This document shows positions 52,130 through 60,017 of a stretch of DNA of 64,000 nt, one piece after another. The translations under genes were made by a program, and so were the position numbers. Each line of letters begins with the position of its first letter. The first letter of the stretch is position 1. The notes under the pieces are model-generated. The model saw only the letters and a program-made list of their open reading frames with translations, searched no databases and was not told the DNA's origin. The stretch comes from Defluviimonas aquaemixtae (lineage in GTDB: Bacteria; Pseudomonadota; Alphaproteobacteria; Rhodobacterales; Rhodobacteraceae): positions 1,860,001-1,924,000 of the forward strand of contig NZ_OMOQ01000001.1 of the NCBI RefSeq assembly GCF_900302475.1, written 5' to 3'.

Positions 52130-52795
52130 TCAGCCCGCGGGCAGTCTTTCCTTGAGAAAGGCGAGCGCGACCGACAGCCCGTCGGGCGCGATGCCGTGGC
52201 CCGTGCCTTTCATGACATGCCCGTAGGTCTCGAAACCGGCATCCGTCAGTGCCCGTCCGGCAAAGCCCATGTCCTCGAAAGGCACCATCGGGTCCTGATC
52301 GCCGTGGACGAGCAGCACGGGCGGTTTCGACACCGCCTCCGCCGCGAGCCGTTCGGGCGCGACGAGCCGGCCCGAAAAGGCGACGATGCCCGCGACCGGC
52401 GCGGGCCGCCGCGGCAGCACGTGCAGCGCCATCATCGTGCCTTGCGAAAATCCGAAGACGACAAGCTGGCTGGGCGTCATCGCTTCCTCGGCGAGAGTGG
52501 CATCGAGAAAGGCGCTGAGATCGTCTGCCGCCTGCGTGATGCCTGAAGTCGCCTCCGCCTCGGACGAGCCATCGAGCCAGGGGATCGGGAACCACTGGCG
52601 TCCGAAGGGGTTGCCGGCACAGGGCTCGGGCGCGTCGGGCGCGATGAAGACGGTGTCGGGCAAATGGGGGCCAAGCGAATCGGCGAGGCCCAGAAGGTCC
52701 GCCCCATCCGCCCCGTAGCCGTGCAGGAACATGACGAGCGATCGCGCCTTTCCCGAATGCGCCGCCCGGCGCCCGAATTTCAACTCACGTGTCAC
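52130..52795 (-). CDS. Phospholipase/carboxylesterase (alpha/beta hydrolase)
   Basis: This 221-residue serine hydrolase of the carboxylesterase/YpfH family has the oxyanion segment FLHGYGADGADL, nucleophile elbow VFGFSQGTMM, acid in HGDQDPMVPF and histidine in KGTGHGI. The GTG start at 52795 overlaps the alkA stop (GTGA), which fixes it and shows coupling with the glycosylase gene. Cytoplasmic, no signal. Confidence 0.9.
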   Translation of the reverse strand: MTRELKFGRRAAHSGKARSLVMFLHGYGADGADLLGLADSLGPHLPDTVFIAPDAPEPCAGNPFGRQWFPIPWLDGSSEAEATSGITQAADDLSAFLDATLAEEAMTPSQLVVFGFSQGTMMALHVLPRRPAPVAGIVAFSGRLVAPERLAAEAVSKPPVLLVHGDQDPMVPFEDMGFAGRALTDAGFETYGHVMKGTGHGIAPDGLSVALAFLKERLPAG

Positions 52796-53421
52796 CTCAT
52801 CCCCTCGCGCCGCTTGTTCACCCGGTAGTAGGCCCAGAGCGCGCGGGCCGCAACCGCCCGCCACGGGCGCCACTCCTCGGCCATCGCGCGGAGCGCGCGT
52901 TCGCCCGGCCGTTCAGGCAGTCCAAAGACGAGCCGGGCCGATTCCTGTAGCGCGAGATCACCGGGCGCGAAGACATCCGCGCGGCCGAGCGAGATGATCG
53001 CATAGACCTCCGCAGTCCAGCGGCCAATGCCCGGAAGGGCCGTCAGAGTCGCGATCACCTCCTCGTCGGACGCCCGGCGCAGTGCATCGTAATCGACGCG
53101 CGCCTGCGCCAGCGCAACGGCGTATCGGATCTTCTGGCGCGACAGGCCACAGGCGCGCAGATCGTCCTCGGTCGCCGCGGCGATGGCCGCTTCGCTCACG
53201 AGCCCCGCCGCCTCCATCCGCGCCCAGAGCGCATCGGCGGAGGCCGTCGAGACCTGCTGGCCGAGAACCGCATCCAGAAGGGCCGCGAAGCCATCCGGCC
53301 TGCGGCGGAGCGGCAGGGGCCCGGTTTCGGCCAGAAGCGCCGCGAATCGCGGATCGCGCGCGGCAAGCCAGGCCACGCCTTCCGCCACACAGGCGTCGGT
53401 TTCGATGATCCGCCCCACCAT
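52792..53421 (-). CDS. DNA-3-methyladenine glycosylase (AlkA-like, HhH-GPD)
   Basis: This 209-residue HhH-GPD glycosylase removes alkylated purines. The hairpin-helix-hairpin with catalytic Asp is LTALPGIGRWTAEVYAIISLGRADVFAPGDLALQ (about 128-161), and ILGQQVSTASADALW-like segment DAVLGQQVSTASADALWARM precedes it. It overlaps the downstream esterase gene by four bases and begins 5 bp after the MocR gene stop, so the three minus-strand genes may form one unit. Confidence 0.9.
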   Translation of the reverse strand: MVGRIIETDACVAEGVAWLAARDPRFAALLAETGPLPLRRRPDGFAALLDAVLGQQVSTASADALWARMEAAGLVSEAAIAAATEDDLRACGLSRQKIRYAVALAQARVDYDALRRASDEEVIATLTALPGIGRWTAEVYAIISLGRADVFAPGDLALQESARLVFGLPERPGERALRAMAEEWRPWRAVAARALWAYYRVNKRREGMR

Positions 53422-53426
53422 TGCCG

Positions 53427-54836
53427 TCAGACCGGCAGGTCGCCCGGCGGGTTGTCGAGAAGCCGCGCCATGACCTCCAGCGCCCGGGCGAAGTCGCGTT
53501 CGGGCAACGCGCCGTTCAGCGCGATGCGGACGGCGTTGGGCGTATGGCTACCGATCAGCGCGAATTCGTCGGCCGACCGCACGAGTACGCCTGCCGTCTC
53601 GGCGTCGCGCGCGAAGGTCGAAGCGCGCCAGCCCTGCGGCAGACGAAGCCACACGAAGGCGAGTCCGCGCTGCCAGGCAAGGTCGTAGCGGCCGAGGATA
53701 TTCAGCGTCAGTTCTAGCCGCTGCGCAAAAACGGCATGGACCTTATCGCGCAGGCGCGCCGCCTCACCAGAGACCAGCAGCGCCTCGACGATCTCCGTCA
53801 CCGGCCGCGCGAGGCCGAAATAGGCGTGCTGGGCGGCCAGCCGCCCGGCCTCGCCGAGCCCGGGCGGGCAGACGACGGCCCCGAACCGGAGTCCCGCCGC
53901 AAGCGCCTTGGAGATCGAGGTGACGTGCCAGGTGCGTTCGGGCGCGAGCGCCCGCAGGGCCGGTTCGGTCGCGCTCTGGATCGAATAGCAGTCGTCCTCG
54001 ATGATCTGCAGGTCATGCCGGCGCGCCACCTTCACGATCTCGTCCCGCCGCTCGCGCGGCATCCGCGCCGTCGTGGGGTTCTGCGCGTCCGTCGTGACGC
54101 AGACGATGCGGGCTCCGGTCCGGCGGCAGGCCGCATCGAGCGCCTCGGCGCACATCCCCGCCCCGTCGATCTCCACCGGCACGATCTCGGCGCGGTTGAG
54201 GCGGGCCGCGTGGCGGAAGCCGGGATAGGCGAGTTCTTCGCAGACGACATGGGGCCGGGCGCCCTTCAGGCAGCATTGCAGCGCCAGGTTGATACCGTTC
54301 TGACCGCCATGGGTTAGCACGATGTCGTCGGCGGCGACGGGGCCTAGCACTCGGTCCTCCAGCCACTGCGCAAAGGCGCGCCGCAGCGTTCCGTCGCGTC
54401 TCAGGCCCGGATAACCGAGATAGTCGGACGCACCCGCCTCGGCCATGCGCGCGAGAACGGCCGCAATCGCGGCACCCTGCCCGACATCGGGAAGCTGTGG
54501 CGTGCGCAGATCGGCCGGTCGGGACCCCGCAGCCGCGAGATCATGTGTTCCCGCGCGCGGCTCCAGGAACAAAGGCTGACTGGCGCCGAAGCGCGGCTCG
54601 CTCGCGGCGACGAAGGTTCCGCGTCCCACGGCAGCCTCCAATAGTCCCTCCTGCGTCGCGATCTGATAGGCGCGCGCCACCGTGCCTGGTGTCATGCCGA
54701 GGCGCCATGCAAGGTCGCGCACCGGCGGCAGGCGCGAACCTTCGGCCAGCTCACCCCTGCGGATTGCTTCGCGCAGCGACCTTGTCAGGGCCAGGTATTT
54801 CGGTCCGTCAAATAGTGAGAGGTCTGGCTGCCACAT
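53427..54836 (-). CDS. MocR-type regulator (GntR helix-turn-helix plus aminotransferase domain)
   Basis: This 469-residue chimera has an N-terminal GntR winged helix (LTRSLREAIRRGELAEGSRLPPVRDLAWRLGMTPGTVARAYQIA) and a fold-type I aminotransferase domain. The PLP lysine lies in VTSISKALAAGLRFG. MocR proteins sense PLP or amino-acid adducts and usually control the divergent gene. Here that is a DUF1127 gene followed by phzF, with three CAATAT-type elements in the 97-bp gap. Start 54836 (MWQPDLSLFDGPKYLALT) is the family form. Confidence 0.92.
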   Translation of the reverse strand: MWQPDLSLFDGPKYLALTRSLREAIRRGELAEGSRLPPVRDLAWRLGMTPGTVARAYQIATQEGLLEAAVGRGTFVAASEPRFGASQPLFLEPRAGTHDLAAAGSRPADLRTPQLPDVGQGAAIAAVLARMAEAGASDYLGYPGLRRDGTLRRAFAQWLEDRVLGPVAADDIVLTHGGQNGINLALQCCLKGARPHVVCEELAYPGFRHAARLNRAEIVPVEIDGAGMCAEALDAACRRTGARIVCVTTDAQNPTTARMPRERRDEIVKVARRHDLQIIEDDCYSIQSATEPALRALAPERTWHVTSISKALAAGLRFGAVVCPPGLGEAGRLAAQHAYFGLARPVTEIVEALLVSGEAARLRDKVHAVFAQRLELTLNILGRYDLAWQRGLAFVWLRLPQGWRASTFARDAETAGVLVRSADEFALIGSHTPNAVRIALNGALPERDFARALEVMARLLDNPPGDLPV

Positions 54837-54847
54837 TGTACCCAAGA

Positions 54848-54912
54848 CAATATTCCCATGGATGACACAACTTTCATATTGTATGCATTATTCAGAATTG
54901 AACCGCAATATG
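54848..54912. promoter_or_regulatory. Candidate MocR operator region with three CAATAT-type sites
   Basis: CAATATT (54848), CATATTG (54875, the reverse complement of CAATATG) and CAATATG (54906) lie in the AT-rich gap between the MocR gene and the DUF1127 gene. Repeated half-sites of this kind suit a dimeric regulator binding its own divergent promoter. Confidence 0.5.
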
Positions 54913-54933
54913 TATCAACACAATAGTCACGAT

Positions 54934-55152
54934 ATGTCTTTCTCCCTCCGCTCTCACATCTCTCGCTCCGCCGCGCGCGCGCATGCTTTCGCCACGCCGG
55001 TGGGTCGCGTCGGCTCCATGTTGTTTCTCTGGGTCCGGCGGCAGCGAAGCCGCCGGGCGCTCGAGCGGCTCGATGATCGTCTGATTGACGATATCGGGTT
55101 GACGCGGGCCGGGCGCGACCACGAAATCGCCAAGCCGTTCTGGACTCCCTGA
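54934..55152 (+). CDS. DUF1127 small protein
   Basis: This 72-residue protein ends with the DUF1127 signature (RRQRSRRALERLDDRLIDDIGLTRAGRDHEIAKPFW), an Arg-rich helix. The family includes small alphaproteobacterial proteins involved in RNA maturation and phosphate or carbon metabolism. ATG 54934 is chosen; an in-frame ATG at 54910 lies inside the putative operator. Divergent from the MocR gene and 78 bp upstream of phzF. Confidence 0.85.
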   Translation: MSFSLRSHISRSAARAHAFATPVGRVGSMLFLWVRRQRSRRALERLDDRLIDDIGLTRAGRDHEIAKPFWTP

Positions 55153-55230
55153 CCGGGCCTGTCGATCCCCAATGGGCCCGTTTCTTCGGCCGGGCCCCGT
55201 CCCGGCCGACTTTTTCCGCAAGAGGCAACG

Positions 55231-56046
55231 ATGCGCGAATTCACGATGTTTCAGGTCGACGCTTTCACCGACCGCGTCTTTGCAGGCAACCCTGCGGCGG
55301 TCCTCGTCTCCGACGCGCCGCTGCCCGAGCCTGAAATGCAGGCCATCGCCGCCGAGAACAATCTCGCCGAGACGGTTTTCGTCACCGGCGCCGGGGCCGC
55401 GCGCGCGCTTCGCTGGTTCACACCCGTGAAAGAGGTCGCGTTTTGCGGCCACGCGACGCTCGCCTCGGCCCATGTGCTCGCGACGGAATACGGCGCGAAG
55501 GGACCCATCGCCTTCGCGACCCGTAAGGTAGGCGAATTGATCGTGATTCCGCGAGCCGACGGCGCCTATGACCTCGATTTCCCCGCGCTGCCGCCCGACC
55601 CGCTTAACCCCCTGCCTGACTCGCTTACCGCGCTGTTCAACGAAATGCCGGTTGCAGGAGCGAGGAACTTCGAGAATTTCTTCGTCGAACTGGCCTCGTC
55701 CGAGGCGGTCCGGAACTTCGCGCCGGACCTCGCCGGCATCGCCGCGCTGGACGGCCAGGGGCTCTGCATCACCGCGAAGGGCGGGCGCAGCCACGACGGC
55801 GATCCGGTTGATTTCGTGTCACGCTATTTCGCGCCGGCGGCGGGCATCCCCGAGGATCCCGTGACCGGGTCGACCCACGCGACGCTGATACCCTACTGGG
55901 CCGACCGCCTCGGGCGCGAGGACCTCGCGGCTTTCCAGGCCTCGCCGCGCGGCGGCAGCCTTCGCGGCCGGCGCGCCGGCGACCGCGTGATCCTGACGGC
56001 GCGGGCCGTCACCTTCATGCGCGCGACAATCGTCCTGCCGTCGTGA
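55231..56046 (+). CDS. PhzF-family isomerase
   Basis: This 271-residue protein is a two-domain diaminopimelate epimerase-like isomerase of the PhzF family. Seen are FQVDAFTDRVFAGNPAAVL, the conserved glutamate in AENNLAETVFV, CGHATLASAHVL and DPVTGSTHATLIPYW. No phenazine genes are nearby, so the name reflects family only. It follows DUF1127 downstream of the MocR regulator and is the likely enzymatic target of that regulator. Substrate unknown. Confidence 0.88.
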   Translation: MREFTMFQVDAFTDRVFAGNPAAVLVSDAPLPEPEMQAIAAENNLAETVFVTGAGAARALRWFTPVKEVAFCGHATLASAHVLATEYGAKGPIAFATRKVGELIVIPRADGAYDLDFPALPPDPLNPLPDSLTALFNEMPVAGARNFENFFVELASSEAVRNFAPDLAGIAALDGQGLCITAKGGRSHDGDPVDFVSRYFAPAAGIPEDPVTGSTHATLIPYWADRLGREDLAAFQASPRGGSLRGRRAGDRVILTARAVTFMRATIVLPS

Positions 56047-56079
56047 CCGACGGCAGGATCGATGGCGGCAGGCACCTGG

Positions 56080-56337
56080 TTAGCTGGAGATAGACTCGAC
56101 GGCGATGGAGCGGCGCTTCAACTCGGAATAGAGCGCGGGCAGCACACGGGTCTGGTTGACCGCATGCCGCAGCGCCTCGCCGATCGCGCCTTCCGACGCG
56201 GGCGAACACACGCGCCATTTCAGCCTGCGCTTGACGCCATCGTCGTAGATGATCTCCACGCCGCCTGTCGCGTTCTGGCGCAGCCCAAGCATGTCGAAGC
56301 CCCCGGGGGAGCTGTGGTAGCGGGTCTTGACGGGCAT
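56080..56337 (-). CDS. Conserved hypothetical 85-residue protein
   Basis: A compact soluble protein (MPVKTRYHSSPGGFDMLGLRQNATGGVEIIYDDGVKRRLKWRVC...), rich in Arg and Lys, with a plausible beta-hairpin start and a helical C-terminus. No family is recognised. It converges with phzF (33 bp) and is followed by no gene on its strand. Moderately supported by size and composition only. Confidence 0.5.
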   Translation of the reverse strand: MPVKTRYHSSPGGFDMLGLRQNATGGVEIIYDDGVKRRLKWRVCSPASEGAIGEALRHAVNQTRVLPALYSELKRRSIAVESISS

Positions 56338-56623
56338 TTTCTGCTCTCGTGTTCTGCCTCAATGCAGCGAACATGACGTCGCGTCCGGTTCGCCGTCAAT
56401 CGGGCAGCCGCACAAATGCGCGTGATCGGGTCCGGCAGGCAACATGAGCGGCGCGGGATCGCCGTGCCGGAGCAATCCCGATCGCGCGGCTCCAGGCCGA
56501 TATTCCCCGCAATTCCACGCTTGCGCGCCGCACTCGCCGAGGCTCGCCGGCGGGTGCGAACCAGCGGCGACTTATCGCCGGTCCCGCACGGCGCAACGGT
56601 CGGTTGCCGGGATGCGGAAGCGA
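56338..56623. other. Non-coding gap downstream of rpsI
   Basis: No gene is recognised on either strand between the 85-residue hypothetical protein and the rpsI terminator. Open frames here are Arg/Pro-rich products of high GC. Confidence 0.5.
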
Positions 56624-56651
56624 AAGGGCGCGGCCAACCGGCCGCGCCCTT
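56624..56651 (-). terminator. Intrinsic terminator of rplM-rpsI
   Basis: AAGGGCGCGGCC and GGCCGCGCCCTT form a 12-bp stem with a four-base loop, read on the minus strand 30 bp after the rpsI stop, followed by TCGC. Confidence 0.8.
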
Positions 56652-56681
56652 ACCGTGTCCAGCCGGAAATCCGGCCTTCGA

Positions 56682-57173
56682 TCAGCGTTTCGAGAACTGG
56701 AACGACCGGCGCGCCTTGCGCTTGCCGTACTTCTTCCGTTCAACCACGCGGCTGTCGCGAGTCAGGAAGCCAGCCGCCTTCAGCGCGGGACGAAGCGACG
56801 GTTCATAGAGCTGCAACGCGCGGCTGATGCCGTGCTTCACCGCGCCGGCCTGACCCGATAGGCCACCGCCTGCAACCGTCGCCAGCACGTCGAACTGACC
56901 TTCGACATTGGCGACCTGGAAGGGCTGGCGCAGGATCATCTGCAGCACGGGGCGGGCGAAATAAGCGTCCATTTCCTTGCCGTTCACCGTGACCTTGCCG
57001 GAGCCCGGCTTGATCCAGACACGGGCGACCGCGTCCTTCCGCTTGCCCGTCGCGTATGAGCGGCCGAGAGAGTCTCGCTGCGGCTCGCGCGGCGCTTCAG
57101 CGGCCGGCATCTCGGCAACATCGTCCGACACGGCCGATTTCAGATCGTCGAGGGATTTGATTTCTTCGGCCAT
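56682..57173 (-). CDS. rpsI: 30S ribosomal protein S9
   Basis: This 163-residue S9 has an N-terminal acidic extension of about 35 residues ([27 protein letters not shown]) typical of alphaproteobacteria. The core follows: [28 protein letters not shown] and the C-terminal [25 protein letters not shown] tail, which reaches the P site. Start 57173 lies 2 bp after rplM. Confidence 0.97.
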   Translation of the reverse strand: MAEEIKSLDDLKSAVSDDVAEMPAAEAPREPQRDSLGRSYATGKRKDAVARVWIKPGSGKVTVNGKEMDAYFARPVLQMILRQPFQVANVEGQFDVLATVAGGGLSGQAGAVKHGISRALQLYEPSLRPALKAAGFLTRDSRVVERKKYGKRKARRSFQFSKR

Positions 57174-57175
57174 GC

Positions 57176-57640
57176 TCACGCGCTCCGGGTGTTCTTCGGG
57201 TTCATCGACTTGACGTCGAGGACTTCGGGGGACTGCGCCTCGTGCGGATGCTCGGTGCCGGCATAGACCCGCAGGTTGGACATCTGCTGCTTGCCGAGCC
57301 GGTTGCGCGAGATCATGCGTTCGACCGCTTTGATCACGACGCGCTCGGGATGGGCGCCCTCGAGGATCTGGTCGGCCGTGCGGTGCTTGATGCCGCCCGG
57401 ATAGCCGGTATGCCAGTAGTAGCGCTTGTCGGCGCGCTTGTTGCCCGTCATCTGCACCTTGTCGGCGTTGATGACGATCACGTTGTCGCCCATGTCCATG
57501 TGCGGGGTAAACGTCGGCTTGTGCTTGCCACGGAGGCGATTGGCGACGATCGTGGCGAGGCGGCCCAGAACGACGCCTTCCGCGTCGATCAGGATCCACT
57601 TCTTCTCGATCTCCGCCGGTTTCGCGGTATAGGTCTTCAT
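57176..57640 (-). CDS. rplM: 50S ribosomal protein L13
   Basis: This 154-residue L13 includes the signature [40 protein letters not shown] and [31 protein letters not shown]. The start at 57640 ([22 protein letters not shown]) is the conserved one. It is first in the two-gene L13-S9 operon, the usual order. Confidence 0.98.
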   Translation of the reverse strand: MKTYTAKPAEIEKKWILIDAEGVVLGRLATIVANRLRGKHKPTFTPHMDMGDNVIVINADKVQMTGNKRADKRYYWHTGYPGGIKHRTADQILEGAHPERVVIKAVERMISRNRLGKQQMSNLRVYAGTEHPHEAQSPEVLDVKSMNPKNTRSA

Positions 57641-57702
57641 TGTCTGCCCTTCGCATTCGGGATCGCGGGACGGCCCGAGAGCCGGTCCAATTCGGATGCA
57701 GG

Positions 57703-57731
57703 CTTTTGCGACACTGACGCGCAACCGTCAA
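57703..57731 (-). promoter_or_regulatory. Candidate rplM promoter
   Basis: On the minus strand TTGACG is followed after 17 bases by CAAAAG, a weak -10. An AT-rich tract with many A/T runs lies just upstream (57732-57780), similar to an UP element of strong ribosomal promoters. Confidence 0.4.
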
Positions 57732-57779
57732 GAGGGCGCATGCAAATTTTCATACGCAATTTCAATGCATTATGAATTA

Positions 57780-57793
57780 GGTATTTAAATACC
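57780..57793. promoter_or_regulatory. Perfect 14-bp palindrome upstream of rplM
   Basis: GGTATTTAAATACC lies between the stop of the secreted-protein gene at 57807 and the rplM promoter. It may be an operator or a weak bidirectional hairpin. Confidence 0.35.
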
Positions 57794-57806
57794 CCATTTT
57801 TCGACC

Positions 57807-58646
57807 CTAACTTTCCTTCGCCGGTCGGCGCCCGAGCCTGAGCGCAGCCAGAAGCGCAATCGCCGCGCCGAAGCCGGCCCAAGCGGGCGGCAGCGGCACG
57901 GGCGCCGGTACGGCGGATAGCCCGCCTCCCGTTTGTGCGGGCAATGCAAGGGGCGTTCCCGATCGCGCTACGCGGCGCGGCGGTGGGATGGTCGACAGAT
58001 TGAGCGGGGACCGCACGGGTGTGTAGAGGGGTTTGATCGGTGCGGGGCGTTTCAACTCGGGCCGTTCGGGGATACCGGACGGCATCGGGATCACGACCGT
58101 GCCCCAAATGCCGGTCCACTCCGCGACACCGCCTTGCCGCCGCCAGAGGAGAACGCGTGCCGCCGCCTCGCCCGGGAAGACGAAATCGCTCGCATCGATC
58201 CCGGCGACCGGCGCGGCCACGTTCATCACCGGCACTCCGATCGGGATGGGCCCCATCCCTACAAGCGCCGAACGCACGCTCCCCAGGTCGATGCGAAGCA
58301 TCGGCACATCCGACCTGCGTGACCGGGTCACCCCATCGGCAAAGAGGCGCAAGAGAAATCCACGAGCCGCCAATAGCGTGCTGCGCGGCGAAAGATCGGA
58401 CATCGCCCGCCTCTCCGGCGCGCTCATCGCGCCGAGGCGCGACACCGGCCCCGATGAGACGAGAATCCCATCAGTCAAAGGCGTGCAGTCGGTCGACGTG
58501 TCCGGCTGGCCCTCCGCCGACAGATCATGCGTGCAGAAGGCGGGAACCGTCGCGACACCGATCGTGGTGGTTCGGGCAGGCATGGCAATAGCGGCCGCGA
58601 CGAAGGCGACCAATGCCAATAGTCCTGTCCTGCCCCTCAGGCGCAT
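57807..58646 (-). CDS. Secreted protein with VPLPA-type C-terminal sorting tail
   Basis: This 279-residue protein has a signal peptide (LLALVAFVAAAIAMPA, cut near residue 23). The middle region has no recognised domain. The C-terminal tripartite tail VPLPPAWAGFGAAIALLAALRLGRR consists of a VPLP motif, a hydrophobic helix and an Arg cluster. Such tails (PEP-CTERM/VPLPA-CTERM type) are processed by exosortase-like enzymes at the membrane. The gene is single, on the minus strand, upstream of rplM. Surface or exopolymer-related localisation is likely; function unknown. Confidence 0.72.
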   Translation of the reverse strand: MRLRGRTGLLALVAFVAAAIAMPARTTTIGVATVPAFCTHDLSAEGQPDTSTDCTPLTDGILVSSGPVSRLGAMSAPERRAMSDLSPRSTLLAARGFLLRLFADGVTRSRRSDVPMLRIDLGSVRSALVGMGPIPIGVPVMNVAAPVAGIDASDFVFPGEAAARVLLWRRQGGVAEWTGIWGTVVIPMPSGIPERPELKRPAPIKPLYTPVRSPLNLSTIPPPRRVARSGTPLALPAQTGGGLSAVPAPVPLPPAWAGFGAAIALLAALRLGRRPAKES

Positions 58647-58725
58647 AGACCTCTCCCGCGCGCATCCGCCCCACCGGCAGACTCGCCCGTTTACGTTGAT
58701 AATTCGTTAGTTAGGCGCAGTTGTG

Positions 58726-59148
58726 TCAGCGGTTGGGCGGGATTGAGTACGTCATGCTGGCCCGCGCGACCGGGTCCTCCATGCCGTCCGAGCGGATCAG
58801 GACGTCCCCCACGGCGAGTACCCGGCCGATCTTCAATAGCCGCCCCTCGCCGATCAGGTCGGTGCCCGCCACAGGCTTCCTAAGAAAATCGATTCCGCCA
58901 TTCGTCGTAACGGCGAGCGCCACGGGCCCGAGCCGCGCGAGAATCGCGAGATAGACGACGACGTCGGCCAAAGCGAAGATCGAGGGGCCGGACACGGTGC
59001 CGCCGGGCCTCAGATGCCGTTCGGCGACCTTCAAACGCACCACGATCCCGTCCCCGGTCAACCGCTCGATGGCGAAATCGTCCTTGACCTGGGGAAACTC
59101 ACGTTCGAGGAACGCGGCCAGTTCGGCTTCCCTCATGACCGTCTGCAT
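58726..59148 (-). CDS. PaaI-family hotdog thioesterase
   Basis: This 140-residue single-hotdog protein has the family core HLRPGGTVSGPSIFALADVVVYLAILARLG. It would hydrolyse a small acyl-CoA thioester. The start at 59148 is supported by GGGAGG immediately upstream on the minus strand. An in-frame ATG at 59136 is an alternative. It is divergent from an enoyl-CoA hydratase gene across 56 bp, suggesting a shared acyl-CoA function. Confidence 0.87.
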   Translation of the reverse strand: MQTVMREAELAAFLEREFPQVKDDFAIERLTGDGIVVRLKVAERHLRPGGTVSGPSIFALADVVVYLAILARLGPVALAVTTNGGIDFLRKPVAGTDLIGEGRLLKIGRVLAVGDVLIRSDGMEDPVARASMTYSIPPNR

Positions 59149-59204
59149 CTTCCCTCCCCGCGCCGCGCGCCCTAGACTTTGCCCAACCAAGGGAGAATGA
59201 CAAG

Positions 59205-59993
59205 TTGAGCGACGATCTTCTCTTGCGCGCCGATGACGGCGGCATCGCGACCCTGACACTCAACGCGCCCGGCAGCCTCAATGCGCTGTCGGACGCGATG
59301 CTCGCGGCACTGAAGGCGGAGTTCGCGAGGCTCGCAGAGGACAACGCGACCCGCGTCGTGATCCTGAACGGTGCCGGCAAGGCGTTCTGTGCCGGCCACG
59401 ACCTGAAGGAAATGCAGGCTGGCCGCGCCGCCGAGGACAAGGGCCGTGCCTATTTCGCCGATCTCTTCGCCCGCTGCGCCGAGGTCATGCAGATGATCCC
59501 CGCGCTTCCCCAGCCTGTCATCGCGGAAGTCCACGGAATCGCGACCGCCGCCGGCTGCCAGCTCGTTGCCTCCTGCGATATGGCGGTCGCGGCCGAAGGC
59601 ACGCGCTTTGGTGTGAACGGCGTCAATATCGGGCTATTCTGCTCGACGCCCATGGTCGCCCTGTCGCGCAACGTGCCGCGCAAGATCGCCTTCGAGATGC
59701 TGACGACCGGCGAGTTCATCGACACCGCCCGCGCCGCCGACATCGGCCTCGTCAACCGCGTCGTCCCCTCTCAGACGCTCGGCGCCGAAACCCGGGCGCT
59801 GGCCGAGACCGTGGCGGGCAAGCTCAGCGCCGCCGTCAAGATCGGCAAGCGCGCCTTCTACGACCAGATCGAGATGACCCGCGCCGCAGCCTACGACCAC
59901 GCCGCCTCGGTCATGGTCGAGAATATGCTCTGGCGCGACACCGAGGAGGGCATCGCCGCCTTCATTGAGAAGCGCAAGCCCGACTGGTCCTGA
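59205..59993 (+). CDS. Enoyl-CoA hydratase/isomerase family protein
   Basis: This 262-residue crotonase-fold protein has oxyanion-hole segments GAGKAFCAGHDLKEM and HGIATAAGCQLVASCDMAVA. The position of the usual second catalytic Glu is occupied by a CSTPMVALSRNVP segment, so it may act on a substituted acyl-CoA. The start is TTG at 59205, preceded by AAGGGAGA. The only nearby ATG (59197) gives an immediate stop. Divergent from the thioesterase gene. Confidence 0.88.
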   Translation: MSDDLLLRADDGGIATLTLNAPGSLNALSDAMLAALKAEFARLAEDNATRVVILNGAGKAFCAGHDLKEMQAGRAAEDKGRAYFADLFARCAEVMQMIPALPQPVIAEVHGIATAAGCQLVASCDMAVAAEGTRFGVNGVNIGLFCSTPMVALSRNVPRKIAFEMLTTGEFIDTARAADIGLVNRVVPSQTLGAETRALAETVAGKLSAAVKIGKRAFYDQIEMTRAAAYDHAASVMVENMLWRDTEEGIAAFIEKRKPDWS

Positions 59994-60017
59994 GCCCGCC
60001 CGCCCGCTCGCGCCGCG

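Noticed and set aside
55231..56046. Phenazine biosynthesis
   Set aside because: PhzF family alone, with no other phz genes; the family has many non-phenazine members.
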